From the NCBI RefSeq assembly GCF_012838985.1, contig NZ_DUOE01000153.1:1-47097 (forward strand): a stretch of 47,097 bases of DNA, written 5' to 3'. This DNA is from Corynebacterium sp. (GTDB taxonomy: Bacteria > Actinomycetota > Actinomycetes > Mycobacteriales > Mycobacteriaceae). A model generated the notes under the pieces. That model saw only the letters and a program-made list of their open reading frames with translations, had not been told where the DNA came from and did no database searches. Each line of letters starts with the position of its first letter. The stretch's first letter is position 1. The position numbers and the translations under genes were made by a program. Positions 17,243 to 24,401 of the stretch are shown here, piece by piece.

Positions 17243-17272
17243 ATACTACATAAATTCAGACAACGTTGTCTA
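17243..17272 (-). promoter_or_regulatory. ROK gene promoter with palindromic operator
   Basis: TAGTAT (17248-17243) is 7 nt before ATG 17235. A perfect 14-bp palindrome, AGACAACGTTGTCT (17258-17271), sits at the -35 position; TAGACA inside it is 18 nt from the -10. AT-rich flanks (AAATT/AATTT) extend the symmetry with a one-base offset. Autoregulation by the ROK protein is the simplest reading. Confidence 0.65.
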
Positions 17273-17291
17273 ATTTCGCGGACTGATCGGT

Positions 17292-18581
17292 CTAGGGTTC
17301 CTGCTTGGCGACGTCCCGCGGCCCCGGCTTCAGGTAGTTCGTGAAGCCCGGCACCAGCACCGCGCACGCCAGCGTGCCGACGATGACGAGGACGCCGCCG
17401 AGCAGCGTCGTCAAGCCCACGCCGAGTGGTGCGGCCGCCCATCCGTGCAGGACATCCGCCATGCGGGGGCCGCCGACGACCACGACGATGTAGACGCCCT
17501 GGATGCGGCCCTGCACGTGGTCGGCGGCGGACTGCTGGAGGATCGCGGTGCGCAGCGCGGCCGAGAACATGTCGGCCGCGCCACCCAGGACGAGCATGAG
17601 GATGACCATCCACGCCCACACCGTCACCGCGCCGGGGCTGAGCATGACCGCGCCACCCGCGATGACCACGGCCACGCCCCACGCGATGATGCACACGATG
17701 ACCGCCAGGCCCTGGCGCACCACCCGCGACACCCAGCCGGAGAGCAGGCCGCCGAGCACCGCGCCCGCCGCCATGGAGGAGTAGAGGAGGGCGAGCATGA
17801 TGCCGCCGTCGCCGGGTTCGCCGAAGTTGACGGCCGCGATCTCCGGGTAGAGGGCGCGCGGCATGCCGAAGGTCATGGCGATGAGGTCGAGCAGCATCGC
17901 CACCATGAGCACCGGCTGGGTGCGCAGGTAGGACAGGCCGTCGACCACGGAGCGGAAGCCCGCCTTCTGCGCCTCCCCGGAGGGTGGCAGGGCAGGCAGC
18001 GCCAGCACCGCGCCGAGCGTCGGGATGAGCAGTGCCGCGTCAAGGGCGTAGAGCCAGGAGTAGCCGATGAAGGGGATGAGCGCGCCCGCGACGAGCGGTC
18101 CGACGATCGCGCCGAACTGCATGAGCATCATGTTGAGGCTGGACCCGGCGGCGAGGAGCTCCAGCGGCAGAATCGAGCGGAACACGGCGGTGCGGGTGGG
18201 CTGGTTGACCGCGAAGAAGGCCTGCTGCAGGGAGAACACGGCCAGCAGCCACCACACGTTGGTGTTGCCCGCCACGGTCAGGCCCCAGAAGGCCAGGGCC
18301 GTGGCGATCATGCCCACCGTCGAGACGATGAGCACCTTCCGCTTGTCGAAGCCGTCCGCGATCGACCCGCCGTACAGGCCGAAGATGACCAGCGGCACGA
18401 GGCCGAAGAGGCCGGTGAGTCCGACGTAGGCGGAGGAGCCGGTGATGGAGTAGATCTGGGCCGGCACGGCGACGACGGTGAGCTGGGCGCCGATCATGGT
18501 GGCGATGTTGGCGACCCAGAGGCGTCGGTAAGCGGGGACCTGGAGTGGGCGGGTGTCCGCCAGGATGCTGCGGAGACTCAC
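17292..18581 (-). CDS. MFS transporter (exporter-like)
   Basis: A 429-residue, 12-helix major facilitator protein of the EntS/MFS_3-like type (GLVPLVIFGLYGGSIADGFDKRK is the loop 2-3 signature). Substrate not visible; relatives export siderophores or drugs. The start is GTG at 18581 with no ribosome binding site, but it overlaps the stop of a 16-codon ORF (GTGA), suggesting coupled translation. The next gene is the ROK regulator, which may control it. One GCTTNNCGACGC copy lies at 18522-18533 (AYRR). Confidence 0.88.
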   Translation of the reverse strand: MSLRSILADTRPLQVPAYRRLWVANIATMIGAQLTVVAVPAQIYSITGSSAYVGLTGLFGLVPLVIFGLYGGSIADGFDKRKVLIVSTVGMIATALAFWGLTVAGNTNVWWLLAVFSLQQAFFAVNQPTRTAVFRSILPLELLAAGSSLNMMLMQFGAIVGPLVAGALIPFIGYSWLYALDAALLIPTLGAVLALPALPPSGEAQKAGFRSVVDGLSYLRTQPVLMVAMLLDLIAMTFGMPRALYPEIAAVNFGEPGDGGIMLALLYSSMAAGAVLGGLLSGWVSRVVRQGLAVIVCIIAWGVAVVIAGGAVMLSPGAVTVWAWMVILMLVLGGAADMFSAALRTAILQQSAADHVQGRIQGVYIVVVVGGPRMADVLHGWAAAPLGVGLTTLLGGVLVIVGTLACAVLVPGFTNYLKPGPRDVAKQEP

Positions 18582-18628
18582 GGGGCCACCGGGCAGGGGG
18601 CGGGGGTGGCGGAGGGGGCGTCGTTCAT
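18578..18628 (-). CDS. Candidate 16-residue leader ORF coupled to the MFS gene
   Basis: ATG at 18628 opens a 16-codon frame (MNDAPSATPAPCPVAP) whose TGA overlaps the MFS GTG as GTGA. TAGTAT lies exactly 7 nt before this ATG, the same leaderless geometry as many genes here, whereas the MFS GTG lacks both a -10 at that distance and a ribosome binding site. The peptide is proline/alanine rich. It may only serve to bring ribosomes to the transporter start. Evidence is positional only. Confidence 0.45.
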   Translation of the reverse strand: MNDAPSATPAPCPVAP

Positions 18629-18635
18629 GGAGGTG

Positions 18636-18641
18636 ATACTA
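18636..18641 (-). promoter_or_regulatory. Leaderless -10 of leader ORF/MFS transcript
   Basis: TAGTAT, 7 nt before ATG 18628. Confidence 0.45.
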
Positions 18642-18709
18642 CGATTCGGTGTCGGGTCGGGGGTGACGGGGTGGAAAAGTCCGGAGGGACCCTGGTGTGG
18701 CGCTGGCCA

Positions 18710-18728
18710 CTAGGTTAGCCTTACCTAC
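18710..18728 (+). promoter_or_regulatory. DtxR/IdeR-type iron box
   Basis: TAGGTTAGCCTTACCTA (18711-18727) matches 16 of 19 positions of the DtxR consensus TTAGGTTAGSCTAACCTAA. It lies about 57 bp before the iron transporter operon and overlaps a possible -10 (TACGTT, 18726-18731). Iron-loaded DtxR should repress the operon when iron is plentiful. Confidence 0.88.
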
Positions 18729-18784
18729 GTTGTTTCAACGACCATCGCATGATCGACATCATCACGACGTATTGAGGGGTACAC

Positions 18785-19825
18785 ATGCGCTTCACGAAGC
18801 GTTTCGCCGCAGCCGTGGTCGCCGTCTGCGGCGCCGCCGCCGGACTGGTCGCCTGCGGCTCCGGTGACAGCACCGACACCACCGGTGACGAGGGTTCGCT
18901 CGTCATCTACTCGGGCCGCGCCGAGGATCTCGTCGCGCCGCTGATCGCGGACTTCACCGAGGACACCGGCATCAACGTGGAGGTCCGCTACGGCTCCACC
19001 GCCGAGCAGGCCCAGCTGCTGCTCACCGAGGGCGACGCCTCCCCGGCGCACGTCTTCCTCTCCCAGGAGGCCGGCGCGCTCGGCCTCCTCGAGGACCAGG
19101 GCATGCTCACCGAGCTGCCGGCCGAGACCATCGCCCAGGTGGCCGACGGTTTCTCCTCCGGGGACAACCAGTGGGTCGGCATCACCGGCCGCGCCCGCGC
19201 TGTCGCCTACGACACGCAGAACGTCACCGAGGAGGAGGCCCCGGCCACCATCGCCGACATGGTCGACCCGAAGTGGAAGGGCCAGATCGGCGTCGCCCCG
19301 GGCAACGCCTCCTTCCTGGCCTTCGTCACCGCCATGCGCGTGACCGAGGGCGAGGACGCCACCCGCGAGTGGCTCGAGGCGCTCGCCGCCAACGAGCCGA
19401 AGACCTACAAGAAGAACGGTGACATCCTGGAGGCCGTCGACAAGGGCGAGATCCGGGTCGGCCTCATCAACCACTACTACTGGTACGCCGCGGCCGCCGA
19501 GCAGGGCACCGACATGCGTGCCCAGCTGAAGTTCGGCGAGGCCGGCGACCTGGCCGGTCTGGTCAACGCCACCGGCGTGGGCATCCTCACCAAGGGGGCG
19601 GGCCGCGCCGATGCGCAGGCCTTCGTCGACTACCTCCTCTCTGAGGCGGGCCAGACCTACTTCGCGCAGAAGACCTTCGAGTACCCGCTGGTCAGCGGCG
19701 TGGCAGGCCCGGAGGGTGTGCCGCCGCTGGAGTCCCTCTCCGCGCCGGACGTCGATCTGGCGAAGCTGGGCACCGTCGAGGAGAGCGCCGCGCTCGTCGA
19801 TGAGGCCGGCCTCACCGTCGATTAA
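18785..19825 (+). CDS. Iron(III) ABC transporter substrate-binding lipoprotein
   Basis: A 346-residue FbpA/FutA-like binding protein. A lipoprotein signal is clear: basic start, hydrophobic stretch, lipobox LVAC with lipidated C24. The mature part begins EGSLVIYSGRAEDLVAPLI, typical of ferric-binding proteins, and the tandem tyrosines Y231-Y232 (INHYYWYAA) match the Fe(III) ligands of that family. GAGGGG precedes the ATG. It is the first gene of a three-gene operon behind a DtxR box, so it should deliver ferric iron to the permease when iron is scarce. Confidence 0.94.
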   Translation: MRFTKRFAAAVVAVCGAAAGLVACGSGDSTDTTGDEGSLVIYSGRAEDLVAPLIADFTEDTGINVEVRYGSTAEQAQLLLTEGDASPAHVFLSQEAGALGLLEDQGMLTELPAETIAQVADGFSSGDNQWVGITGRARAVAYDTQNVTEEEAPATIADMVDPKWKGQIGVAPGNASFLAFVTAMRVTEGEDATREWLEALAANEPKTYKKNGDILEAVDKGEIRVGLINHYYWYAAAAEQGTDMRAQLKFGEAGDLAGLVNATGVGILTKGAGRADAQAFVDYLLSEAGQTYFAQKTFEYPLVSGVAGPEGVPPLESLSAPDVDLAKLGTVEESAALVDEAGLTVD

Positions 19826-21430
19826 ATGTCAGCCCCACCTGCTTCATCCGCACCATCCGGTCGTCGCGCATCCGCGCGTCGGCCGTTCGGTCGTTCCCGG
19901 GGTCCCCGCGGGCGGGGCGGCGCGCGGCGTCCGCACCCGCTGCTGCTCGTCCTCGCCTTCCTCACCGTCGCGGTGGTGGCCACCCCCCTGGTCTTCCTGC
20001 TGGGTGAGGCGCTGGCCGCCCCCGTGGAGCGCATCACCGGGGCGCTGCTGCGTCCGCGCACGTGGCAGCTGATGACGAACACGATGCTGCTCACTCTCGG
20101 GGCGACCCTGGGGGCGCTGCTCATCGGCGTGCCGACGGCCTTCCTGCTGGTGCGCACCAACCTCGTCGCCCGCCGCTGGTGGTGGGTGGCGGCGACGCTG
20201 CCGCTGGCGATCCCCTCCTATGTCGCCGGTCTGGCGTGGGTGAGTGCCACCCCGCTGCGTGGTTACGTCGGTTCCGTGCTGGTGCTCGTGCTCGTGTCCA
20301 CGCCGTACGTCACCCTCCCGGTGGCCGCCGCCCTGCGCCGCGCCGACACCAACATCGAGGACGTGGCCCGCACCCTGGGCCTCGGTCCGGTCCGCGCGTT
20401 CCTCACCATGACGCTGCCGCAGATCGCCCCCGCCGCCGGCGCCGGTGCGCTGCTCGTCGCGCTGTACACGATCTCCGAGTTCGGCGTGGTCGCCATCATG
20501 CGTTACCCGGCGCTCACCCCGGCGGTGCAGACCGCCTTCTCCGGCACCTTCAACCGCGAGCTGGCGATGGTGCTCTCCCTCATGCTGGTGTTCCTCGCGC
20601 TGCTGGTGGTCGTCGCGGAGCGTGCTTTACGACGCCCCGTCACCGCCCTCCGCGTCCGCGGCGACGCCCCGCCGTCGGTCAAGCTCTCCCGCACCGGGCA
20701 CATCCTGGCCTCCACGGCGCTGGGCACCGTGTTCCTGGCGGCCGTCGGCATGCCGATCGCGGTGCTGGTGCAACGGCTGATCATCAGCGTCGCCGGCCGT
20801 GAGGTCGAGGTCGCGCGCCTGTTGGCCGCGGCCCGGACGACGGTGCTGCTCGGTTTCGCGGGGGCGGTCGTGGCGACGCTGCTGGCCCTGCCGGTGGGCA
20901 TCCTCGCCGCCCGGCAGCGCACCCGCCTGGTCGGCGGCCTGGAGACCGCCACCTTCCTGGGCCACGGACTGCCCGGCATCGTGCTCGGCCTGTCGATGGT
21001 CTACCTCGCCCTCAAGGTGGCGCCTGCGCTGTACCAGACGATGACGCTGCTGGTCATCGCCTACGGCATCCTCTACGTGCCCAAGGCCGTCGGCTCGGTC
21101 CGCACGTCGGTGGCGCAGGTGCCCGAACGTCTCGAGGACGCCGCCCGCACCCTGGGCCGCACCCCGGTGCAGACGTGGTCCGAGGTCACCGGCCGCGTTG
21201 CATGGCCGGGCATCGCCGCCGGTGCGATGCTGGTCGCGCTCACCGTGATGAAGGAACTCCCGGCCACATTGATGATGCGCCCGACGGGTGTCGATACCCT
21301 GGCCACGAGGCTGTGGCAGCTGACCGACATCGCCGCCTACGGTGGTGCCGCGCCCTACGGCCTCATGCTCATCGCCGTGGCCGCGATCCCGGCCCTGGTG
21401 CTGGCCCGTCAACCCGGAGGCTCCTCATGA
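19826..21430 (+). CDS. Iron(III) ABC transporter permease (two fused membrane domains)
   Basis: A 534-residue FbpB/HitB-type permease with two binding-protein-dependent transport domains in one chain. The EAA loops are visible around DVARTLGLGPVRAFLTMTLPQ in the first half and DAARTLGRTPVQTWSEV in the second. A basic, low-complexity N-terminal tail of about 35 residues (RRASARRPFGRSRGPRG) precedes the first helix and looks cytoplasmic. The ATG follows the upstream stop directly (TAAATG). The gene overlaps the ATPase gene by 4 bp. Confidence 0.93.
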   Translation: MSAPPASSAPSGRRASARRPFGRSRGPRGRGGARRPHPLLLVLAFLTVAVVATPLVFLLGEALAAPVERITGALLRPRTWQLMTNTMLLTLGATLGALLIGVPTAFLLVRTNLVARRWWWVAATLPLAIPSYVAGLAWVSATPLRGYVGSVLVLVLVSTPYVTLPVAAALRRADTNIEDVARTLGLGPVRAFLTMTLPQIAPAAGAGALLVALYTISEFGVVAIMRYPALTPAVQTAFSGTFNRELAMVLSLMLVFLALLVVVAERALRRPVTALRVRGDAPPSVKLSRTGHILASTALGTVFLAAVGMPIAVLVQRLIISVAGREVEVARLLAAARTTVLLGFAGAVVATLLALPVGILAARQRTRLVGGLETATFLGHGLPGIVLGLSMVYLALKVAPALYQTMTLLVIAYGILYVPKAVGSVRTSVAQVPERLEDAARTLGRTPVQTWSEVTGRVAWPGIAAGAMLVALTVMKELPATLMMRPTGVDTLATRLWQLTDIAAYGGAAPYGLMLIAVAAIPALVLARQPGGSS

Positions 21431-22512
21431 CGAACCACCCCCACCCGCCGGCCCTGTCCGTCCGTGGTCTGCAGGCCGCGTTCCCGGGTCCGGGGCGCAC
21501 CGAGACGACGGTGCTCCACGGCCTCGATCTCGACGTGCCCGAGGGTGAGCTCCTCGCCGTCCTCGGTCCCAGCGGCTGCGGCAAGACGACGCTGCTGCGC
21601 GTGCTGGCGGGCCTGCTGCCGGCGACGGCCGGGCAGGTGGATCTGGCGGGTCGCCGCGTCGTCGACGGCCCGGTGAGCGTCGCCCCCGAGCGGCGCGGCG
21701 TGGGGCTGGTGCCGCAGGAGGCGTCCCTGTTCCCGCATCTCGACGTCGCCGCCAACGTCGCCTTCGGCCTCTCCCGCCCCCGCCTGTGGAAGCGCCGTGG
21801 GCCCGTGCCGCCGCGGGTGATGGAGCTGCTCGAGATGGTCGGCATCCCGGAGCTCGCGCACCGCATGCCCTCCGAGCTGTCCGGTGGCCAGGCGCAGCGC
21901 GTCGCACTGGCCCGGGCACTGGCCCCCGAGCCCGCCCTCGTGCTTCTCGACGAACCCTTCTCCGCCCTCGACGCCGCCCTCCGCGTGCGCCTGCGTACCG
22001 ACGTCCGCGAGGTGCTGGCAGCCAGCGGCGCCACCGGTCTGCTGGTCACCCACGACCAGGACGAGGCCCTCTCCGTCGCCGACCGCGTCGCCCTGCTTTC
22101 CGCGGGGCAGTTGGTCCAGGTGGGCACCCCCTCCGAGGTCTACTCCCGCCCGGCGACGGCGTGGGTGGCGGAGTTCGTCGGCACGTGTTCACTGCTGCGC
22201 GGCACCCTCGAGGGCGACACCGTGACCTGCGCCCTCGGCACGGTCGAGGCGACCTGCGCGGAGGGTGTCGGGTCGATCGGCAAGGTGGTCATCCGCCCCG
22301 AGCAGCTGCGTCTGTCCGCCAGGCCGGGCATCGGCGTGGGCGCCACGGTCGGCGCGGTCGAGTACGCCGGCCACTCCACCCTGTACCGGATCCGTCTGCA
22401 CGGCGCGGGGGAGAAGCTGGCGGTCCGCGAGCAGGGGCCGGCGCGTTTCGCCGTCGGCGACGAGGTCACGGTGACCCCCACGGCGGCGCTCCACGTCGTG
22501 CCCACGCCCTGA
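21427..22512 (+). CDS. Iron(III) ABC transporter ATP-binding protein
   Basis: A 361-residue ABC ATPase: Walker A GPSGCGKTT (about residues 49-57), signature LSGGQAQR, Walker B ALVLLDEPFSALD and the switch H in VTHDQDEA. A C-terminal TOBE-like regulatory domain (about 240-360) is present. The start is the ATG at 21427 overlapping the permease stop as ATGA; the frame extends upstream inside the permease but is not coding there. It powers ferric uptake with the two preceding genes. A long hairpin ends the operon. Confidence 0.94.
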   Translation: MTNHPHPPALSVRGLQAAFPGPGRTETTVLHGLDLDVPEGELLAVLGPSGCGKTTLLRVLAGLLPATAGQVDLAGRRVVDGPVSVAPERRGVGLVPQEASLFPHLDVAANVAFGLSRPRLWKRRGPVPPRVMELLEMVGIPELAHRMPSELSGGQAQRVALARALAPEPALVLLDEPFSALDAALRVRLRTDVREVLAASGATGLLVTHDQDEALSVADRVALLSAGQLVQVGTPSEVYSRPATAWVAEFVGTCSLLRGTLEGDTVTCALGTVEATCAEGVGSIGKVVIRPEQLRLSARPGIGVGATVGAVEYAGHSTLYRIRLHGAGEKLAVREQGPARFAVGDEVTVTPTAALHVVPTP

Positions 22513-22584
22513 GGCAACCAAAACATGCCGCGAAGCCCCCTTTCCCTGAGGTGGGGAGGGCCTTCGCGGCATGTTTCGGTTGCC
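22513..22584. terminator. Long hairpin after the iron operon, likely bidirectional terminator
   Basis: Arms at 22513-22535 and 22562-22584 pair over 7+15 bp with a single A/C mismatch; the inner part is C-rich against G-rich and may extend the stem. It starts at the base after the ATPase stop codon and serves the convergent cobB gene too. There is no long U-run, so termination efficiency is uncertain. Confidence 0.7.
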
Positions 22585-22595
22585 GCAGGCAGGTC

Positions 22596-23363
22596 CTAGG
22601 CGTCCAGCGTCAGGCCCATCACCAGCTGCGGCAGGCCCTGCGCTGCGGTGGTGCGCCAGGAGACGTCCGCGATGCGGCTGAGTTCGGTCTCCTCCGGTGA
22701 GATCTCCAGGATCTTCGCCCCGAAATGCTTCGCGACGAGCGGCAGCCCCGCCGCCGGGTGCACCACCCCGGACGTGCCCACCACGACCACCAGGTGGGCC
22801 GCCGCCATGCGGGCCTCGGCACGACCCCACTCGTCCTGGGGCAGCTGTTCGCCGAACCACACCACGCCGGGGCGCACCAGGTTGCCGCACAGCGGGCACT
22901 CCGGCGGGGCCATCCGCGCGACCGGCTCGTCGGGGAACTCCACCTCGCCCTTCCAGGGGCGGGAGCAGATGGTGCAGCGGTAGTCGAAGAGCGAGCCGTG
23001 CAGGTGCACGACATCGTCCATGCCGCCGCGTTCGTGCAGGTTGTCGATGTTCTGGGTGGTGACGCCGACGTGGACGTCGGCAAGCAGGGACCAGTCGGCG
23101 ATCGCCCGGTGACCCGGGTTGGGCTCCGCGCGGCGGCACACGGTGCCCCGCCACAGGTACCACGCCCACATCGGTTCGGGGTCGCGTGCCCACGATTCGA
23201 CGGAGGCGAAGGCGACCGGATCGACCTTGGTCCACAGGCCCGTCTGGGCGTCGCGGAACGTGTCGAGTCCGGATTCGGCGGACATGCCCGCACCGGTGAA
23301 GACCTCCACGCGGGAGGCCTCGCGGGCCAGGGCGAGAGCGGAAGCAAACTGGTCGGTAGCCAT
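22596..23363 (-). CDS. cobB: NAD-dependent protein deacylase, sirtuin class III
   Basis: A 255-residue sirtuin. Visible: GAGMSAESGLDTFR (residues 24-37, NAD site), QNIDNLHERGG (104-114), catalytic H122 (HLHGSL), and four zinc cysteines C130/C133 and C156/C159. Y69-x-x-R72 (AWYLWR) is the acyl-binding YxxR motif of SIRT5/CobB, so desuccinylase or demalonylase activity is likely besides deacetylation (known for the class). ATG 23363 is chosen over the longer frame because TACCGT lies 7 nt upstream. It is divergent from the GNAT-LOG gene across 34 bp. Confidence 0.93.
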   Translation of the reverse strand: MATDQFASALALAREASRVEVFTGAGMSAESGLDTFRDAQTGLWTKVDPVAFASVESWARDPEPMWAWYLWRGTVCRRAEPNPGHRAIADWSLLADVHVGVTTQNIDNLHERGGMDDVVHLHGSLFDYRCTICSRPWKGEVEFPDEPVARMAPPECPLCGNLVRPGVVWFGEQLPQDEWGRAEARMAAAHLVVVVGTSGVVHPAAGLPLVAKHFGAKILEISPEETELSRIADVSWRTTAAQGLPQLVMGLTLDA

Positions 23364-23370
23364 GCACCCC

Positions 23371-23389
23371 ACGGTACCGGCGATAGAAT
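23371..23389. promoter_or_regulatory. Overlapping divergent promoters (cobB / GNAT-LOG)
   Basis: Minus-strand TACCGT (23376-23371) is 7 nt from the cobB ATG. Plus-strand TAGAAT (23384-23389) is 8 nt from the GNAT-LOG ATG. Only 7 bp separate the -10 elements, so the two promoters probably compete for polymerase. Confidence 0.55.
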
Positions 23390-23397
23390 CAACGGTC

Positions 23398-24372
23398 ATG
23401 GGACTGATTTTCCGCCCGATGACCGTCGACGACCACCCTTCGCGCGCCGCAGCGCTGCGCGACCATCCGGCCCACCCGCTGGACTTCCGTCCCGGGCGCG
23501 GTGACGCCGGCTTCGTCGCCCTCGACGGCGGCCGTCCCGTCGGTGTCATCTGGGCCCAGTTCGTCGCCGGTCCGGGCCACGTCGCCGACGACATCCCCGA
23601 GATGATGCTCCACGTCGCCGAGGGGTACCGCAACATCGGACTCGGGGCCCGCCTCATCGGGCTGCTCGCCGACCACGGCCGGGAACAGGGCTGGCCCGGG
23701 ATCAGCCTGTCCGTCGGGGAGGGCAGCATCGCCCGCCGTCTCTACGGGCGCACCGGCTTCGTCGACCGGGCCGCCGCGGGCACGATGCTGCTCAACCTCT
23801 CTGACCGGATCACCTCCGTGGCGGTGTACTGCGGTTCCTCCCACGGCGCCCGCCCGGCCTACACCCGCGCGGCGCAGGAGCTGGGCCACGAACTGGCCGC
23901 CCGGAACCTCACCCTCGTGTACGGCGGCGGTGCGGTGGGGTTGATGGGGGAGGTGGCGGACGCGGTCGTCGGGAAGCAGGGGTCGGTGACCGGCGTCATC
24001 CCGCGCCAGCTGGTGGACCGGGAGCTCGCGCACCCCGGCCTCACCCGCCTGGAGGTTGTCGAGACAATGGCCCAGCGCAAGTCCCGCATGGAGGCCCTCG
24101 CCGACGCCTTCATCGCCCTGCCCGGAGGCGCCGGCACCCTCGAGGAGCTCTTCGAGGTGCTCACCATGCAGCAGCTCGGCCACATCCGCGGGCCCGTGGC
24201 CCTGTGCAACATCGAGGGGTTCTGGGATCCGCAGATCGCCATGCTGCACCGCGCGGTCGAGGAGGGTTTCCTCCGCCCCAAATACGTGGACTGCCTCGTC
24301 GTCGCCGACACCCCCGCCGCCGTGCTCGACGCCTTCGGCTCCTGGCAGGCCCCGGGCCGTAAATGGGACTGA
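23398..24372 (+). CDS. Fused GNAT acetyltransferase - LOG family phosphoribohydrolase
   Basis: A 324-residue two-domain protein. Residues 1-137 are a GNAT domain with acetyl-CoA loop EGYRNIGLGARLIGLL (75-90) and SVGEGSIARRLYGRTGF. Residues 138-324 are a Rossmann-fold LOG (TIGR00730-like) domain: VAVYCGSSHG (141-150), YGGGAVGLMGEVADA, R229 and the signature PGGAGTLEE (242-250). LOG enzymes hydrolyse AMP or cytokinin nucleotides to base and ribose 5-phosphate. The two domains join without a linker. The ATG at 23398 follows TAGAAT by 8 nt; an upstream open stretch overlaps cobB and is not coding. The head-to-head sirtuin is suggestive. Substrates unknown. Confidence 0.88.
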   Translation: MGLIFRPMTVDDHPSRAAALRDHPAHPLDFRPGRGDAGFVALDGGRPVGVIWAQFVAGPGHVADDIPEMMLHVAEGYRNIGLGARLIGLLADHGREQGWPGISLSVGEGSIARRLYGRTGFVDRAAAGTMLLNLSDRITSVAVYCGSSHGARPAYTRAAQELGHELAARNLTLVYGGGAVGLMGEVADAVVGKQGSVTGVIPRQLVDRELAHPGLTRLEVVETMAQRKSRMEALADAFIALPGGAGTLEELFEVLTMQQLGHIRGPVALCNIEGFWDPQIAMLHRAVEEGFLRPKYVDCLVVADTPAAVLDAFGSWQAPGRKWD

Positions 24373-24387
24373 ATGCGTCACCCCCGG

Positions 24388-24393
24388 TACACT
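24388..24393 (+). promoter_or_regulatory. Leaderless -10 of DUF885 gene
   Basis: TACACT with an 8-nt spacer to ATG 24402. Confidence 0.5.
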
Positions 24394-24401
24394 GACCTGC
24401 T

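Noticed and set aside
23398..24372. GNAT and LOG as two separate genes joined by a sequencing error
   Set aside because: A single frame runs through both domains without a stop, frameshift or internal ribosome binding site at the junction, so a true fusion is the simpler reading.
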